Source of the DNA: Lanius collurio
Lineage: Eukaryota; Chordata; Aves; Passeriformes; Laniidae
DNA length: 64,000 bases
Assembly: GCA_020086605.1 (NCBI GenBank)
Contig: JACBWW010000071.1
Location: forward strand, 860,403-924,402
Reading direction: 5' to 3'
A program made the translations under genes and the position numbers. The notes beneath the pieces are model-generated. The model saw only the letters and a list, made by a program, of their open reading frames with translations. It ran no database searches and was not told where the DNA came from. Shown here in pieces: positions 10,890 to 23,793 of the stretch (positions are counted from its first letter, which is position 1; every line of letters starts with the position of its first letter).

Positions 10890-13800
10890 GCTGAACTGGG
10901 CTGGGGGGTACCAGATGCCAGGCAACGGAGAAAAGAGGAACATTTAATGCTTTAAGAGCCTGCACCACCATCTTTGCTAAGCCTGGTGTCAAGCCCAGCT
11001 TTGGGTGCCAAAGAGGAGACACCAGCACAAGTGAAAAGGGAATCGATCCCCATTTTAATTGTGCTGTTTGAATTGCTGACAGAACACTTCCCATGTCTGC
11101 GCCTCGGCCTGTGGGCTCCCTGATAAGGCCCATGTGTGCCTTCTGTCCTTTCATGTAGCACAGAGATAAGCCCTGACTGACGAGGTTACAAATATTGGGA
11201 AATCCACAGTGTCTGAAGCGCTGCTGGGAGCAGGAGGAGGGGCAAGTGCTGCTGGGTGTTTGGAAAGAGCAGAATAAACTCTTTCCTTCTCTGGAGGACC
11301 CAGCAAACGGATGGAGGAGTCTGGAGGGAGGATCTCCTCAACACCAGCTTTAGTCCAAGCCTTACAGAAAAAGCTCCACACACCTCAGCTGAACTCAACT
11401 CACCAGTTCTTCAGCAGCACCCAAGTCCTTCAACTGTAAAGCCACCAGGCACTCATACCAAAAAAAAGACCCCTAAACTAACATATTTCACTCTTTCCCC
11501 CAAGACTCCTTTCTTATATTTGTAAAGTATAATTCCGTAATGGCTGAAAATGGCACTTATAACCCTAGGAAGTGTCGAGAAGAAACCAGATTAAACACAG
11601 AAGGGTTGCAGCTCCATCCCCCAGAATGCTAACCCTCCACAGACAACGTGATTCTCTTTGAACCAGAACCCTTCACAGAAAGGGAAGCTTCTTCCAGAGC
11701 CTGCCTCTGCCCTGCCCTCACCGACCCCAGGAACACACAAACCCTGGCCATGACAATCACCTCTGGATCATCTCTGCAGCACAGCTGGATCCCTGCGTGC
11801 CAGACCTCGGCACTGGCCACACTTTGTACATCATTAACCCTCCCGATGTTGCAACTTCAAGGAAGTTCAGTCTGGCTGCTGGCAGTAAAACACCCCCAAT
11901 CTGCTGACGGCGGCAAATCATGTGGCAAAGAAAGCTCCAGGATTTTGGGTTCGGCAACAAAGGGTGATTCTTCCCTTCCGCCCACACTTGGGAATTTTAG
12001 ATGATGCTGTTGACTCAGTTGTGCTGCTCCTGCTCGGCCGTGGAGGCCCTCACAGGGAAGGTTCCCCCAGGTGCCTCCCCTGCCCAAGCAGGTGCACCCA
12101 GGACAGCAGGAGAGCCAAAGCTGGGGCTCAGGTTCTCAGCTCTCTGCTAGAAAAGTGCCTTCTTATAGAATATTTTTCAATACTCAGCAGTGAGCAAATC
12201 AAAAGCAACACCCAAGTGCAATTTGGCATTGCTCACACCAGGATTCCAAGGCCTGAGTCAGGAGAAGGGTCTGTGGCAACAGGAATGAACTGTGCATTCG
12301 AGCAAAGCCTGCTGTGTTTGCAGGAGATAAACGCACACATGGATGTATGAGGGTGAGAAAAAAGAAATCCTCTCTGACAGAGGTTCCTGCAATTAAGCTG
12401 GGCTTTGTTTTACCATAGCACTCCACCTGCTACCCTTGGCCACCCAAGTTGTGAGCTCTGTCGTTGACTTGAGGCACTTCCACTCTTTTTTCCATAAGCA
12501 GGCTGAATTAAAGAGGCATTTTCATATGAAAACCTCCCATTTGCAGAGCTTTCCAGCAGCACAGGGACGGTGAGGTTTGGTGTCTGTGAGCAGAACGTGG
12601 GCACACACGTGATTCTGAGGGCACATAGCAGAGCAGTGGGGCTCTGGGTATCGAAGTGCAGGCAAGGGAGATTTGGGTGAGAAAAGCAGAGCATGGCAAG
12701 AGAAAGGCAGAAAATCGTGCTGGGAATAGTTGGATTGCAGTGAGGTTAATTCCAGACCAATTTACTTCCCAATTCTTTGAATCACATTAGTTTTACATCC
12801 CAGACCGAGGAGCTGGCGTGGATGCAGAGCAGCCCAGTGCTGCTGTTACCTCCTCACGAGCACCCTGAGGCATCCCTGTGGCATGAGCCAACAGCAGCAC
12901 GTTCAGCCTTTCTCCCTGGTGGTGTGACACAACAACATGGACAAGCCAAAAATCTCTGATCAGGGGGTTCTGGGGTCATCTGATTAAATTTCTACTACCA
13001 AATGAGGGACTTTGCCCTCACCTTTCTGATATTCCTCCAGCCATGGGTTGGGAGTTGAATTAAGGTCACCACACTGTAGATGTCCCCACTTGTTCTTTTG
13101 GCCAGAGGCAAAAATCAGTCTCAGCAGAGAAAGGTACCAGGATACTGGTTTGTGCAGCAGCTCTGACTGGACACACAGAGCTGGAAATCCTGCAGTGCCA
13201 CCAAGCAGATCCAGCCTTTGGCACGTGCCAGACCCAGAGGTGCTGCAGTGCTGGCCCATGCCTGCACCCAGAGCTGCTTAGCTGGATCTATCCACACACC
13301 CCAACACATCTGCCTGGAAAGACAGGCAGACAGACACCAGGGCTGGGCTTTATCACTGCTGTTCCCAGTCACTTGGTGCAGACTGATTGGGATATTTTAG
13401 GAAATTCTAAAGCAAAAATTCACCTGTCAGCAACTGTTTTCCAAAACTTACTTTCAGGGAAGGACGACTGTCACAAACACAGACACCTACTCACACACAC
13501 TCCTGATTGCACAAACTGAACTCTGTGCTACACTATCAACGCTTTGTGTATTTTTCAGGAATGATGTATAAACATTTCCAGCAAAATAGCCTTCATTTAA
13601 GGTTGTTTACCCGGTGATGCCTCCTCCTTCCTTGCTTAGGCTTCTGAGAAAACTGCATCTTTGGAGGAGAACTGAACTGATACATTGCAGCCTCACTCCT
13701 CTGCCCTCACAACCCTCCAGCTCAGGATCCAACATCTCCAACTGCTAGGAAATGCTGGAAGTCCTTGTAGAAACCATGGGCTCAGAGAATGATGCCAGAG

Positions 13801-15790
13801 GCAGTTGTTCTGCCTCTATGAGCTGTGCTTGTTCTGGGATGTCCTTCCTCCACCTTGGCACTAAAATAGGTCCTTTCAAAGCCTTTTTGACTCCTGCAGG
13901 GATCTGCTGCCATGTTGTTTCAGATGTTTGGGCACCCCAGTACAGCTGTGCTGGGTTATGGCACTAGAGAACACCAGACACCTTAGTGCCAGTGCTGCAG
14001 CCTGGACATGATGGGCTGGTGGTGCCCAGCGTGGCACAGCCCCATCCACACCCTCACAGCTGAGCTCAGGCAAAGGCAAAGGCTTGTCCCCAGGTTTTTC
14101 CTTTGCTGGGGTGTCCAAAGCTCACCACCCTCAGTTTTGGAGAGCAGCCCATGCTCAGAACATGGCCAGTTTTATGTGAGCTCAGGTTTGGGTCTGCACA
14201 CAACACAAATTCCAGGTACAGCCTAAGAGCAACTGGGCAGATTTAATTCAGTGATTAACTCCACAGAGATGTTATTTCGTGCAGGGGAAGGGTCTGAACA
14301 CAGGCAGCAAATGTAAGGTAGATCCTTACCCACCCTCTCATCATCTGAGGCACCGGACTGGTGACATGGGTGAGCCTTCTACTTCAATCACTACCTTGGA
14401 AACCAAATCCCCAAATTCTTTGTTAGTGCCACCACCCGCCCTGGCACGGCCCCCTGTACCCAAGTGCATCCACCTGACAAGGCACAGACCCTGCCATGAC
14501 TGACACAGCCCTCAGGCTCCCTGGTGCCATCATCCAGAGGGAAAAGGCTCCCAAGAGCACAGCTCTGTAACCCAAGGCCCAGGGTGGCACCTGCCTGCAT
14601 CCACCCCGTGCCTCTCCCTGTCTGCCATGCCAAGAACAGCAGGATCTTGCCACAGACCACAGGGGAGCTTTGCCAGAGGAACTCCTGTGTGGGTAAGATA
14701 CTACATAAAGTAAAAGGCCATCCACCTCCCAGCCAGAGGGCTGGTGGAAATGGCACACCTCTGCCACCAGGATTCCCACCTCGGGATTTGCTCCTTTGGC
14801 TTAGGAAGCCCTGGAAGAGCAAACAGCAGCTGCTGACAGACTCAGCTCACTCACTTGTACCAGCAGGGCACCAAAGGTTTGACCTTCCTGTAAGGCCACA
14901 CGGGGCATTGTAAGGCTTTGGAAACAGGCACTGGCACAGAAAAAGTGGCAGGACAATGCTGAGGAACTGCATGAATGCAATCCTGGTTTTGGGAAACTCC
15001 ATCCCTTTGGTAGGGAAGGGGTGGAGGCTGATATATCTTGCCATGAACTTGTTCCTACAGGGACACCAAGATCAGTCCAAGCCCCAAAGCAATGAAACCC
15101 CAAGGAACAGCACCAAAACTTATTGCAGGATTAGGTTTACAATTTGTCAATTTATGAACTTCTTCAGACATTCCTAAATTAGCATTCCCTGTGCTTGTCA
15201 GCCTGACCCTGAGAGCCAACATCCACCCAGCCCAGCACACATGCTGGCATTATCAGTATTATTACACCATAGCCTGTCCATAACTGATCCCAATCCCTTT
15301 GCTGAGGGATACACCAGAAAACATCCAGAAAACACCACAAACATCTTACAGGGAACAGATCAAAGGCCAAGTAGCTCCTCTGCCCTGGTCAGGAGACATC
15401 CCTGGACCTCTCAAGACTACCATAACACACCATGGGTCTAATTCTGGAGTTTTACTTCATTACAGAAGAGATTTTTAGCTGAATAATGATTTAAGTCAAA
15501 GCAGTACAAAGGCTCCCAGTTCCTGGCCAAGGATTGCACTGGGACTGCTCCAGCTCAAGGCAGCAGTGGGAGGAAGTAGCAGAGTCAAGAACCACCTCTG
15601 CCCTGACCTTGTGCTCTCACCAACATTTCCCACTTCTGTCCCCATGTTAGGAAGCAGCTGAGTGACCCTTTTGAGGGATAAAGCCCTGAATTTTATGCCT
15701 AAAGGACAATTTCTTTCTCCCCGCAGCTCCCTCCCACTTCCTCCCTCCTCCCTGAAAGAAAGATAAACGACTTTGCTGGAGGAAAGGGTG
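10890..15790. other. Unique non-coding DNA, no gene recognised
   Basis: About 4.9 kb with no recognisable retroposon, RNA gene or coding exon. Open frames reach 143 codons but overlap one another in opposite frames and show no domain features. Short pyrimidine-rich and CA-rich patches (for example near 13480-13500) are the only low-complexity sequence seen. Confidence 0.5.
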
Positions 15791-15839
15791 AAATTTCATC
15801 CTGGATCAAAACCCATGAGCAGAATCCCCATGTGACGGT

Positions 15840-15900
15840 TCGCAGAATGTGTTTTGCATGCAAATATCATACATGCAAAGTGAAAATGAGTCATTTCACA
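15840..15900. promoter_or_regulatory. Candidate octamer / AP-1 site cluster
   Basis: ATGCAAAT (15858-15865) is a perfect POU-octamer word and sits in the palindrome TTGCATGCAA (15855-15864). A second ATGCAAA lies 8 bp downstream, and a perfect AP-1 site TGAGTCA is at 15887-15893. POU factors and AP-1 are known to bind these words. Function here is inferred from spacing and clustering only. Confidence 0.3.
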
Positions 15901-17094
15901 GCAGCTCTGGCTCTAGGCACAGAGTGACTTCTCCTCTGTGACTCCTACACTTGTCTGCTTCCCCTCATTCACCAGCTCCTGTGGTTTCCTCAGCCTGTTT
16001 GCCTGCTCAGGCTCCAGTCACCTTAGGTAGGATATTAGCTAGGAAGCAGGGAGGGAGGGTTTTTCTTCTTCCCTCTCTTGGATTTGTTTTACATGCTGGT
16101 TTTTACAGCCTTGAGGTTTTTGCTCACTGCTTTCGCCATCAGCTTCAGTCGCTGTGTGCTGGCTCCCAAAAGGCAGAGAGGCCAAGAGTTTCCAAAACAC
16201 AGCAGTGGTATTTGTATTGGCTCCTGAACTTGCTTGGGCATGGACATGGCTTGGCTTGCTCTCCCCACACACACGAGCTGTTTTCTCTCATTATGGCTGT
16301 TAATTGTTTGCTGTTGAGATCTAGACATAGGGGCAAACCCATTTTGCAGGATTGATTAAAAAATGAGTGAAAAAAGTGAAGTTCACCATCAGCTTTGCCT
16401 TGAGCTGATCACAGAAACCCAGAGATCAAGGGCAGAACAAACCCTCTGCACTGCCGGTGTGTGAGTGAAGGGAGAGGGGAAGCTGGAGGTTTTGGCTGCC
16501 TGGATGGAAAAACAAATACCCTCCCACAAATGAGCTCTTCTCACAGCCTTGAATTAGTGCTGGCAAGAGTCACCCAGGAGCAACCTCGCTTGAGGATCTG
16601 GGTCTGAGGAGATCAGAGCAAATCACAGAGCCCTGAAGAAGATCCCCATGGAAGCTTTGCAGCCACGGCACGAGAGCCATGGAGAACAGACAAAACTCCG
16701 ACAGTGAAGAGACCTGCACTCTCTTCCCCTAAAAAACCCACTAAGCAACCCAAAATCCTTCTCCTCTTAAATCAAACAGTAGCTAAAACAGCAAAAGGCA
16801 GCCCAGGTCTCACTTTGCAAAGCAGAGCTTTACTATTACCCAGCCCTTTTTGCCGGCAGTGCTGCAATCCCCACGGCCAGAAAAAAGCAGAAAGTCCAAA
16901 ACCCGACTGGAAGGAGCAGCCTCAAGCCCTGACTCTCAGGCAGGTCCAGCCTGAGAGGGGTTTGGAGCATCCATCCTTCAACCACAAAGCTGAAACTATT
17001 TGTCTGCTGTTTACCTCCCCAGCCCACGCCCTCCCCCTCTTCCTCCCCACAACTGACCTCCTCCTCCTCCCGCTCCTCGCGCCAATCAGCCCGG

Positions 17095-17560
17095 CCTGCC
17101 AGCACAGGGGTTACAGCATGACATAATTGCAACATGCATAAACAACATTTGCCATTAAGGGATACTTTTAATGAGAAACAGAGCTGCGAAAGGGAAGCAT
17201 CAAAGTGGCTCACGGAAGGAAACCGCCTGGAACAAAATCCTACTTGATGCCCCAATTAATATGTTCCCTAATTCTATTTCCTGCACTTGTGGTCCCGCAG
17301 CCTCCTTGCTTTAATTTCTTTGGGAGGATGGAGAGGAAGGAACCTGGAAATGCAGCGTCTTCATGGCTGACTTGATGTGCAGGCAATGTGCAGATTAGAA
17401 CAAATTAGAGAATTAAAAAATAACCGACGACAGACTGAGGAAATGTCATCCCCAGGATAATAGTATTAATTGAGACCTGGGTTTTGCAGGCCAGCTTTAG
17501 AAAAAACCAACAAAGCCAAAAGCTGGAGTAATAGGCCTGGATTAATTACCCTGGGAGGTT
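17095..17560. promoter_or_regulatory. Strong candidate conserved non-coding enhancer
   Basis: The stretch has no repeat signature and an unusual mix of AT-rich homeodomain words and isolated CpGs. Visible sites are ATAAACA (17138-17144, FOX-like), ATCAAAG (17199-17205, LEF/TCF-like), AATTAAT (17254-17260), TTAATTGA (17466-17473) and TTAATTA (17542-17548). It is flanked upstream by a pyrimidine-rich segment with a CCAAT box. No open frame of interest crosses it. This texture resembles conserved vertebrate developmental enhancers. The call is inference. Confidence 0.4.
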
Positions 17561-18751
17561 TTTCTCTCCACCCCATGCTCTGCCCAGCCTGGATCTTCAG
17601 CTCGGTGACAGCCGCCCGTGTGCGCGGCGTCCCCTCAGCGCAAAGGCAGATGTTTCATCAACTCCCATCCCTGGCATGGCAGAGCTGCCCAGGATTTCTG
17701 TGCCCAGGGATCCAGGCAGGATCCTACCCAAGTGACTCAGAGACAGCATCTCTTGCAGATCTGTCCCCCTGTGAGTGCAGCTGAGCACCTCATGTTCTCC
17801 TGACCTTGGGCCTGACTCCAAAGAGGAGGGGAGATGTTTACATCCGTGTCTAACATATGGAAGTTGGTTACAGCTGACAGACCCTGCACTCAGAAATAAC
17901 GTGGTATGTGCCACTCTAACAGGTATGGCCAGTGAGTCCCTGAATCCAGGTGGAGTCACAGGGACAAAGGCAATTAAAAATCCCAAACCAAGCAGTCCCT
18001 GCCAATTAATCGCTGCAAAGCTGATCACGGAAGTGGAGAATGACACAGATCCCTAATGGAAGGAGACTTGCTAAGATGAACCATCTGGGGAACATCTCTG
18101 TCTAACCTTCACCAACAACTTGAAGCTAAACAGAGGCAGAAGGCTCAGAAATGATGTCAGCTTTTTTTTTTCCCCTGGATTCCTATGGAGACAAGGCTGG
18201 TGTGATCAGAGCCTGTCCACCCACAGTTACCTCACCAACTTTGGGCCACAGACCTTGGTTTACTTGAAATACTGTGCTTTATAACAAAGATCTCAGGGTT
18301 ACATAGGTCCTACAAGTATCACACCACCAGGAAGCCAGGTGGGAAAGACTTCCCATAATTGCCTGCAAGAGGGAAATCCCAAACTTAGCAGGGACCAGAG
18401 AACCCTATGAGGTAGAAAATTAGAGCAGTTGAGGCTTCAGAATCTATGGGACAGAACAAAGATCTGTGTATGCACTCAGAACCCTCACCCACACAGAGGG
18501 CTTTGCTCTCAGCACTGCAGGAAACAGGACACAGGGGAACACTGTCCCCCCCATTCCAGGAGGGAACGCTTTAAAGCAGGGTTAACGTTAAAAGGGCAAA
18601 ACCAGAGTCATGAAGGATCTGGGACCAAAGAGCTAGAGGAGCCAATCACTCCTGGCTCCCAGCTGGTAAGTTCCAACAAGCTGCTGACACACATGGTTCT
18701 GCCCAGTCTGCTCCCAGTGAGTGCCCCAGCACAGCCGTGGAAAATGGGAAT

Positions 18752-18950
18752 CAGAATCATGGAATGGTTTGGGTGGGAAGGATCCAGAAGGATTATCTGG
18801 TTCCAGCTTGATCCTTGCCATGTGCAGGGACATCTTCTAGACCAGGTTGGTCAGAGCCCCATCCAATGTCCTTGCACAGCTGGAATGGAAGGTCAGGAAT
18901 GGTGGGACACCGGTCACCTCTCCAAGGCAGGTTCTCCAGAGCACCTGGGC
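18752..18950 (-). mobile_element. CR1 LINE 3' fragment, inverted
   Basis: On the plus strand it reads 'AGAATCATGGAATGGTTTGG' (the inverted tail), then 'TATCTGGTTCCAGC', 'CATGTGCAGGGACATCTTCT' and 'CAGGTTGGTCAGAGCCCCAT'. The match is clear to about 18875 and weak after that, so the left (5') limit is uncertain. It is diverged and non-coding. Confidence 0.8.
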
Positions 18951-19129
18951 AAGCTGGATCTCCTCTCCCTGGATCTGATGGAAGGGTTTAACTTCTCCTC
19001 CCAGCGTTCAGCAGCTCCCTGACCACGGCAAGGATTCCAGGGAAACAGCCCCAAATCCGTGTCAGCCCCTCTGGCTGGACCAGGCACTGCAGACAGACAG
19101 CCCTCACTCTTCCCATTCTCCTTTTCCTC

Positions 19130-19900
19130 ATTTGAGATTTGTTAGGGAGACCAAAGCATTTGTTTATGGATACAAAAGACAATGACAGCTGGCTTAAATT
19201 CTTGGCATCAGAAGTGTTTTATGTTGAAACCAGGCTTTTTTCTTTTTCTAAAACAAAATTTAGCTGGAATTTGTCTTTACTGTCGGCATTTCCAAAAACC
19301 TTGGGTCCTTTCGGAATAATTTATCTCTATTTTTATTGAACTTACCAAAATTGTTTGCAAAACAAGAATGTGCTTTCTTCCTCCTCACCACAGCTGCTGT
19401 TTTCAGAAAGTGAAGTTTGTTGTAATCAAAGCTACAGTGGCTGATTTGTAAAATTAGTTCCCTAAAGAGATTAAAAATGGCTCCAGCTTCTACAGCATTT
19501 CCAACTTTGTAAAACAGAAACAATATGAAATGACAGCTTTTAAAATATTTTTGATAAAACCTGTCACCAGCTCACAGTGGAGTTTGTTTTGTTACCAAGA
19601 AAATCTTTCTCCTTGTGGACTTCCCCATTTTAATCTCTTCCACACTGATATTGGTGGAAATTAAATTTCAAACTACATTTTACAGTCTTGGCTTGAGTCT
19701 TTGCAGGGAATCTCAGAATGCAACTCTGAGCATGTGATGTTAAAAAAAAAGGAGTTTCTGCACATTTGTAGATCTGCTATCCAGGAATAATTTCAAAATG
19801 GTTTTATTAAACCTCAGGTTCACTAGAAACACTGGATTTCCCACTTACTGAGGAAATATTTAACATATGGGAAACCATTAAGATGGTACATGATGAAGCA
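19130..19900. other. AT-rich unique block, enhancer-like
   Basis: About 770 bp of AT-rich sequence without a repeat match. It contains AATCAAAGC (LEF/TCF-like, near 19425) and ATGACAGC (MEIS-like, near 19530) among T-rich runs. No coding frame longer than about 87 codons is present. It could be a regulatory block or simply AT-rich spacer. Confidence 0.25.
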
Positions 19901-20699
19901 AGAAGCTGGGCAAGCTTTTCCCTTGGTTTAGGCTGAGATCAGGACTAGGAGAAGGTGCAGCCCTGGATCCCAGATCACTTTTGCCCAGGCTGCAGATGTC
20001 CAACACTTCCCAAGGAGCTCATCCAGGAGCAGGTTTGGTTCTGCAGAGCTTTCTCCACCACCACCATTCAAGAGGCTTCCAATCTCTGCGAGACTGAAGT
20101 CAGCTCCCTGAGGGAACTTGGAGAAGTCACCTATTGCTGGCCTGGAGCCCAGCAAGGCCAGGTCACACAGAGTTAGACTGAGCTTTGAGTTGAACTGGAC
20201 TCAGTTTTGGAAGAAGTCAGATAAACACAAACCCACAGTTAATTAGACTCTCTGTGTCACTGCACAGACCCAAGAGAAGTTAAAGCTCACTACTTCAAAG
20301 CATTTTTTTCCAAGTCTGGGGATTTGAAAACATAATTCACCTTAGGACAAGAGAAATGTTACAACACTTTCAGATCTGCTGCTGTTCTCTCAGTGCCCAA
20401 AGCCACCAACTCACCTAAGGAGAAACAGCAGCTACTTAAAGGCTTTGGGTGTAGAAAAACAGGTCATGAAGGAGAATAAAATAACCATGGATGCTTCCAC
20501 TGCTACATCAGCGTTTTCCTTCCGTGATTTCCCCCACCTTGCTATTGCTTGACACATCATTACCTGGTAATAGCTCTCTCAGCTCTGGGTGGGAAGGGGA
20601 GTGGAAAGAGCTGCTGGGAACTTAAGGACCACAGCAAGCTGTGTGCTCAATAAAACAGAGATGCATGTCTGGAAAAGGTAGAGCAGACATATAGGATTG

Positions 20700-21010
20700 C
20701 AAAAGAGGCCCTCGCTCACACGATCCGGGGCTCAGGACTGGTCGATGCCTCCTGCAGCGAGTGGGAGGGAGAGGAGCTCGCACGGTGCTCCTGGAGCAGT
20801 CCCCTGTTCATTACTGACTCCTGGTTTTACTATTCTCCTTAATGGACTCCACTTCCTCCCTGCATGTGAGCATTAAAAGGACTGCACCCCCACATGTGCT
20901 GACTCTCAGCTGAGAAACACCCCATCTAATCACGGGCAACTTTATCTCATCTGCAGCCCGCGACACCTTCCCACAGAGGACGTGCTTTGTACTGTCCAGC
21001 CCCGACAGAA
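20700..21010. promoter_or_regulatory. CpG-containing unique block, candidate regulatory element
   Basis: About 14 CpGs in roughly 310 bp, clearly more than the flanks, mixed with TAAT and TTATC words such as 'CATCTAATCACGGGCAAC' (20923-20940) and 'CCCGCGACACC' (20957-20967). It has no repeat match and no convincing frame. It is too CpG-sparse for a classical island but resembles a conserved element or weak promoter. Confidence 0.3.
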
Positions 21011-22780
21011 AAATATTGCAAAACACAACAAAAGAAGACAATCATTTTCCTTGTTTAGATTTCACTGGAGCTGCCAGAAAATCCAGCTGGTTGAAGCATA
21101 CTAAATGTGTTTTGCAACTATTTTCCTCAAAGTTTTCTTTAGTAAAGACTTGTGAACATTTGTGTTGGTGCCTTTGCAAAAAAAACCACCAAGGCTTGAG
21201 AGAAACAACTGCAAAAATTCTCTTTCTAAACCTGTTCTCAAGAAAGGAAAATTCATGAGCTTGAAACAATTTTTGGTTTAATTTCTTACACAGAGTTTAT
21301 GTTTCAGCTGAAAGTTGGGACTTTGTAAAGGTTTGCACTCTTCAGGTGAGCACACTTTGAAGGCCAACTTTTGACCATGTATAAACCAATGAAATAATTT
21401 TATCTGGGTTGAAATCTCCCAAGACACCAAGCTCCCAGCTGAAAACTGGATTTATCCACCCTAACTTGAAGCACATGTTTCAGTTAGTAATCCTGGGTGA
21501 CTTGGTAGCTCATGGAGAGAACCAGACAAGGAATTGCCCTCCTGATAACCAGTCTGTCTCCACCAGGACTTGAGTTCACATTGGCTGCCTCTTGCTGCAG
21601 AATTGAAGCCTGTCAATCCCCTTAAATATTCCTGGCATGCAGACAACCCAATATCCAACAGTTACAGAGCTTGTCTTGCTCACTCCTTCCCTCAAGACAG
21701 AAATTGCCCACCTGAGGTTTCTTCATTGCTTTCCACAGCCCCCAGAATTCAGAAAGCAAATTTCCAACCTCACACCCCGGGCTTGGGGAGTCATTCCCTC
21801 ACCTCCCACATGTTCTGAGCTGCATGAGGTGCCATCACTGCCTGGCCTCAGCTAGCAGGCAGCCACACCACCACTTGGGATGGTTTGTTCTGGTTCCAAG
21901 GAACAAGGGGATCCTCTAAATCACGCAGGGAAACTGTGATGGCCAGTTGATTAAAAGTGGCTCCCATCTAGTGCTGCCTCTCCTCTCCAGCAGCAGCAGA
22001 GCAGCACTTTCTCCCAGCTGAGTGTTGCCTCCTTCACTTCCTTCCCAGCTTCCCAGAAAGCATTGATATTACAGACACTGAACCCTCAAAACACAGGCTT
22101 TCGAGTCCAACCAGTTTAATCTGGACAGGCACTGAGATGCAGGTTTATCTGACTGCTACACCTGGAGCACAGCAGCTCCTATTGCACCAGTGCTTTGCAG
22201 GAAATGGGGGGTCCCTCCCTCGGTTCCCCCAGCAGTTTACAGACTATGGGGAAGGCAAAAGCTCACCTGAGATGTACATTTTCACAAGTCCCTTCACCTG
22301 TAGGAGCTCAGCTGCTTTGCCAAGAGCACAGAACTATGGAGTTGGGTGGATTTGTAGAGTCAGTGAGAGCTTCCCTAAACAATGGCCCAACACAGGCCTA
22401 AAGAAACATAACTGGTGCAGACTTCCCCCTAAAGCCTGTCAAAATCACTCCCAAGCAACGTTGCCATCAGGAGATGTTAACAGCTCTTTGAATTTCCCCC
22501 GCTTCAAACCTGAGCCTCCTTTTGGGTGGCCCTTGTCACTCACAGGGACTCCGACTGCCAGCTGCTGGAGGCAGAGAGCTGGAACACAGCCGCCCCCTAA
22601 AAACTTGCAGGTGATCTAAGCTCAGCCCGTGCATCTGTGCAGTTCTGTACAGAAATCAGGAATAATAACGGGAAATGAAACGTCTCAGCCCTACATGACT
22701 CAGTTTTCCGATCCGAGATCACTTTCTTCTTCCTTTGTCCTTTACTGGTTTATAACCCTACACCAGGAAGAAGAGAGAGG

Positions 22781-22881
22781 GAGCAGCCTGGTCTGTGGAT
22801 GGTGTCCCTGCCCATGGCAGGGGTTGGAATGAGATGGTCTTTAAGGTCCTTTCCAACCCAAACCCTTCTGTGGTTCTGTGA
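22781..22881 (+). mobile_element. CR1 LINE 3' terminus
   Basis: Sense CR1 end with 'GAGCAGCCTGGTCTGTGG', 'GGTGTCCCTGCCCATGGCAG', 'TGGTCTTTAAGGTCC' and the tail 'CCAACCCAAACCCTTCTGTG' followed by GTTCTGTG. Only the last 100 bp or so are kept. Confidence 0.88.
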
Positions 22882-23119
22882 CTTGAACAAGTGAAATTAT
22901 ACCCACACACAGATCTTCCTTTATGGTTACTTAGGGTGACAGAGCTGCAAGACCCCAGCAAACAGTCCCATGAGGCAAATCCTGCCGTCTGGAGCCACCC
23001 CCACATGCCATGGGGCAGTGCCCTGCCAAAGAGCCCTGCCAGTCCCCCGGGCACCTGCCCATTGCAGGGCTCTGTGCCTGGCAGGGCCCCTCCAGCCCTC
23101 AGGAACTTGGCTCCCAAAT

Positions 23120-23440
23120 GGGGTCATTAGATGTGAATGGCTTTTGCATTAGCAGCTCTCAGGCCCCCGAGTACCACCCCTGTCACTTCCGCAGGCACCA
23201 GCACAAGCCTCGTTTCAAACCTTCAATTTGTCTGTTTAGTGTCTTCATAAAGGAGGGGGAAAATGAAAGAGAGAGGCGGGGGAAGGGGCCAGGATGACTA
23301 AATCAGTAACTTGTCTCTAATTTCTCTGTGCCCCCCCACCCCCAGACTTCCCCTGGGGACACAGGCTTCAAAGGGAGCTACAAATATTTACTAATTCTAT
23401 TAACAGGATACAAATTGTTTTCAGGGGAGCATCAAGCACA
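23120..23440. promoter_or_regulatory. Candidate conserved non-coding block
   Basis: Unique sequence with 'GATGACTAAATCAGTAAC', a C-rich patch at 23331-23345 and an AT-rich end containing ACAAATATTTACTAAT (23379 on, a FOX-like TATTTAC). No repeat match or coding signal. The enhancer call is inference from texture. Confidence 0.25.
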
Positions 23441-23620
23441 CAGAGCCGTGTCAGCCCCCCGCCCGCAGACCCCCAGCACACACCCCCTGCCCCAGCACGG
23501 CCACATGCACTACACAGGCAACCAGCCCTTCCCGCCTCCCCAATTTTTCCTAAGTTCAAGATGAGTTGAAGGGTCAAAAAGGCAAAGGGTGTTTCAGAAG
23601 TTTAGCAGACAGCATTTGGT

Positions 23621-23666
23621 AAGGGGAAGGCAGTGGGAGGGGGCGGGGGGAGAGAGGAGAGAAGGA
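23621..23666 (+). repeat. G-rich purine tract with (G)5-6 runs
   Basis: Contains three closely spaced G runs (GGG, GGGGG and GGGGGG, 23635-23650) followed by a GA-rich segment. It is one run short of a canonical four-run G-quadruplex unless the longest run is split. Confidence 0.6.
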
Positions 23667-23743
23667 ATCTGGCATGCATTAGGCTGAACAGTTCCAAACA
23701 TCCATCCTCCACAGACTTGTTACTTTCTTTCTTTCTCACAAGA

Positions 23744-23793
23744 TTTTTTTTTTTTTTGTAATTTGTGGTTTATTTAAGCTTTTTTTTTTTTTT
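23744..23793 (+). repeat. Two T14 homopolymers 22 bp apart
   Basis: Runs of 14 T occur at 23744-23757 and 23780-23793, preceded by an imperfect (CTTT)n patch near 23723-23736. This is simple sequence. No adjacent retroposon body was recognised. Confidence 0.85.

Noticed and set aside
22266..22296. Possible 31-nt minus-strand micro-exon between CTACAG and GTGAGC
   Set aside because: The upstream acceptor lacks a pyrimidine tract and there is no supporting exon nearby.
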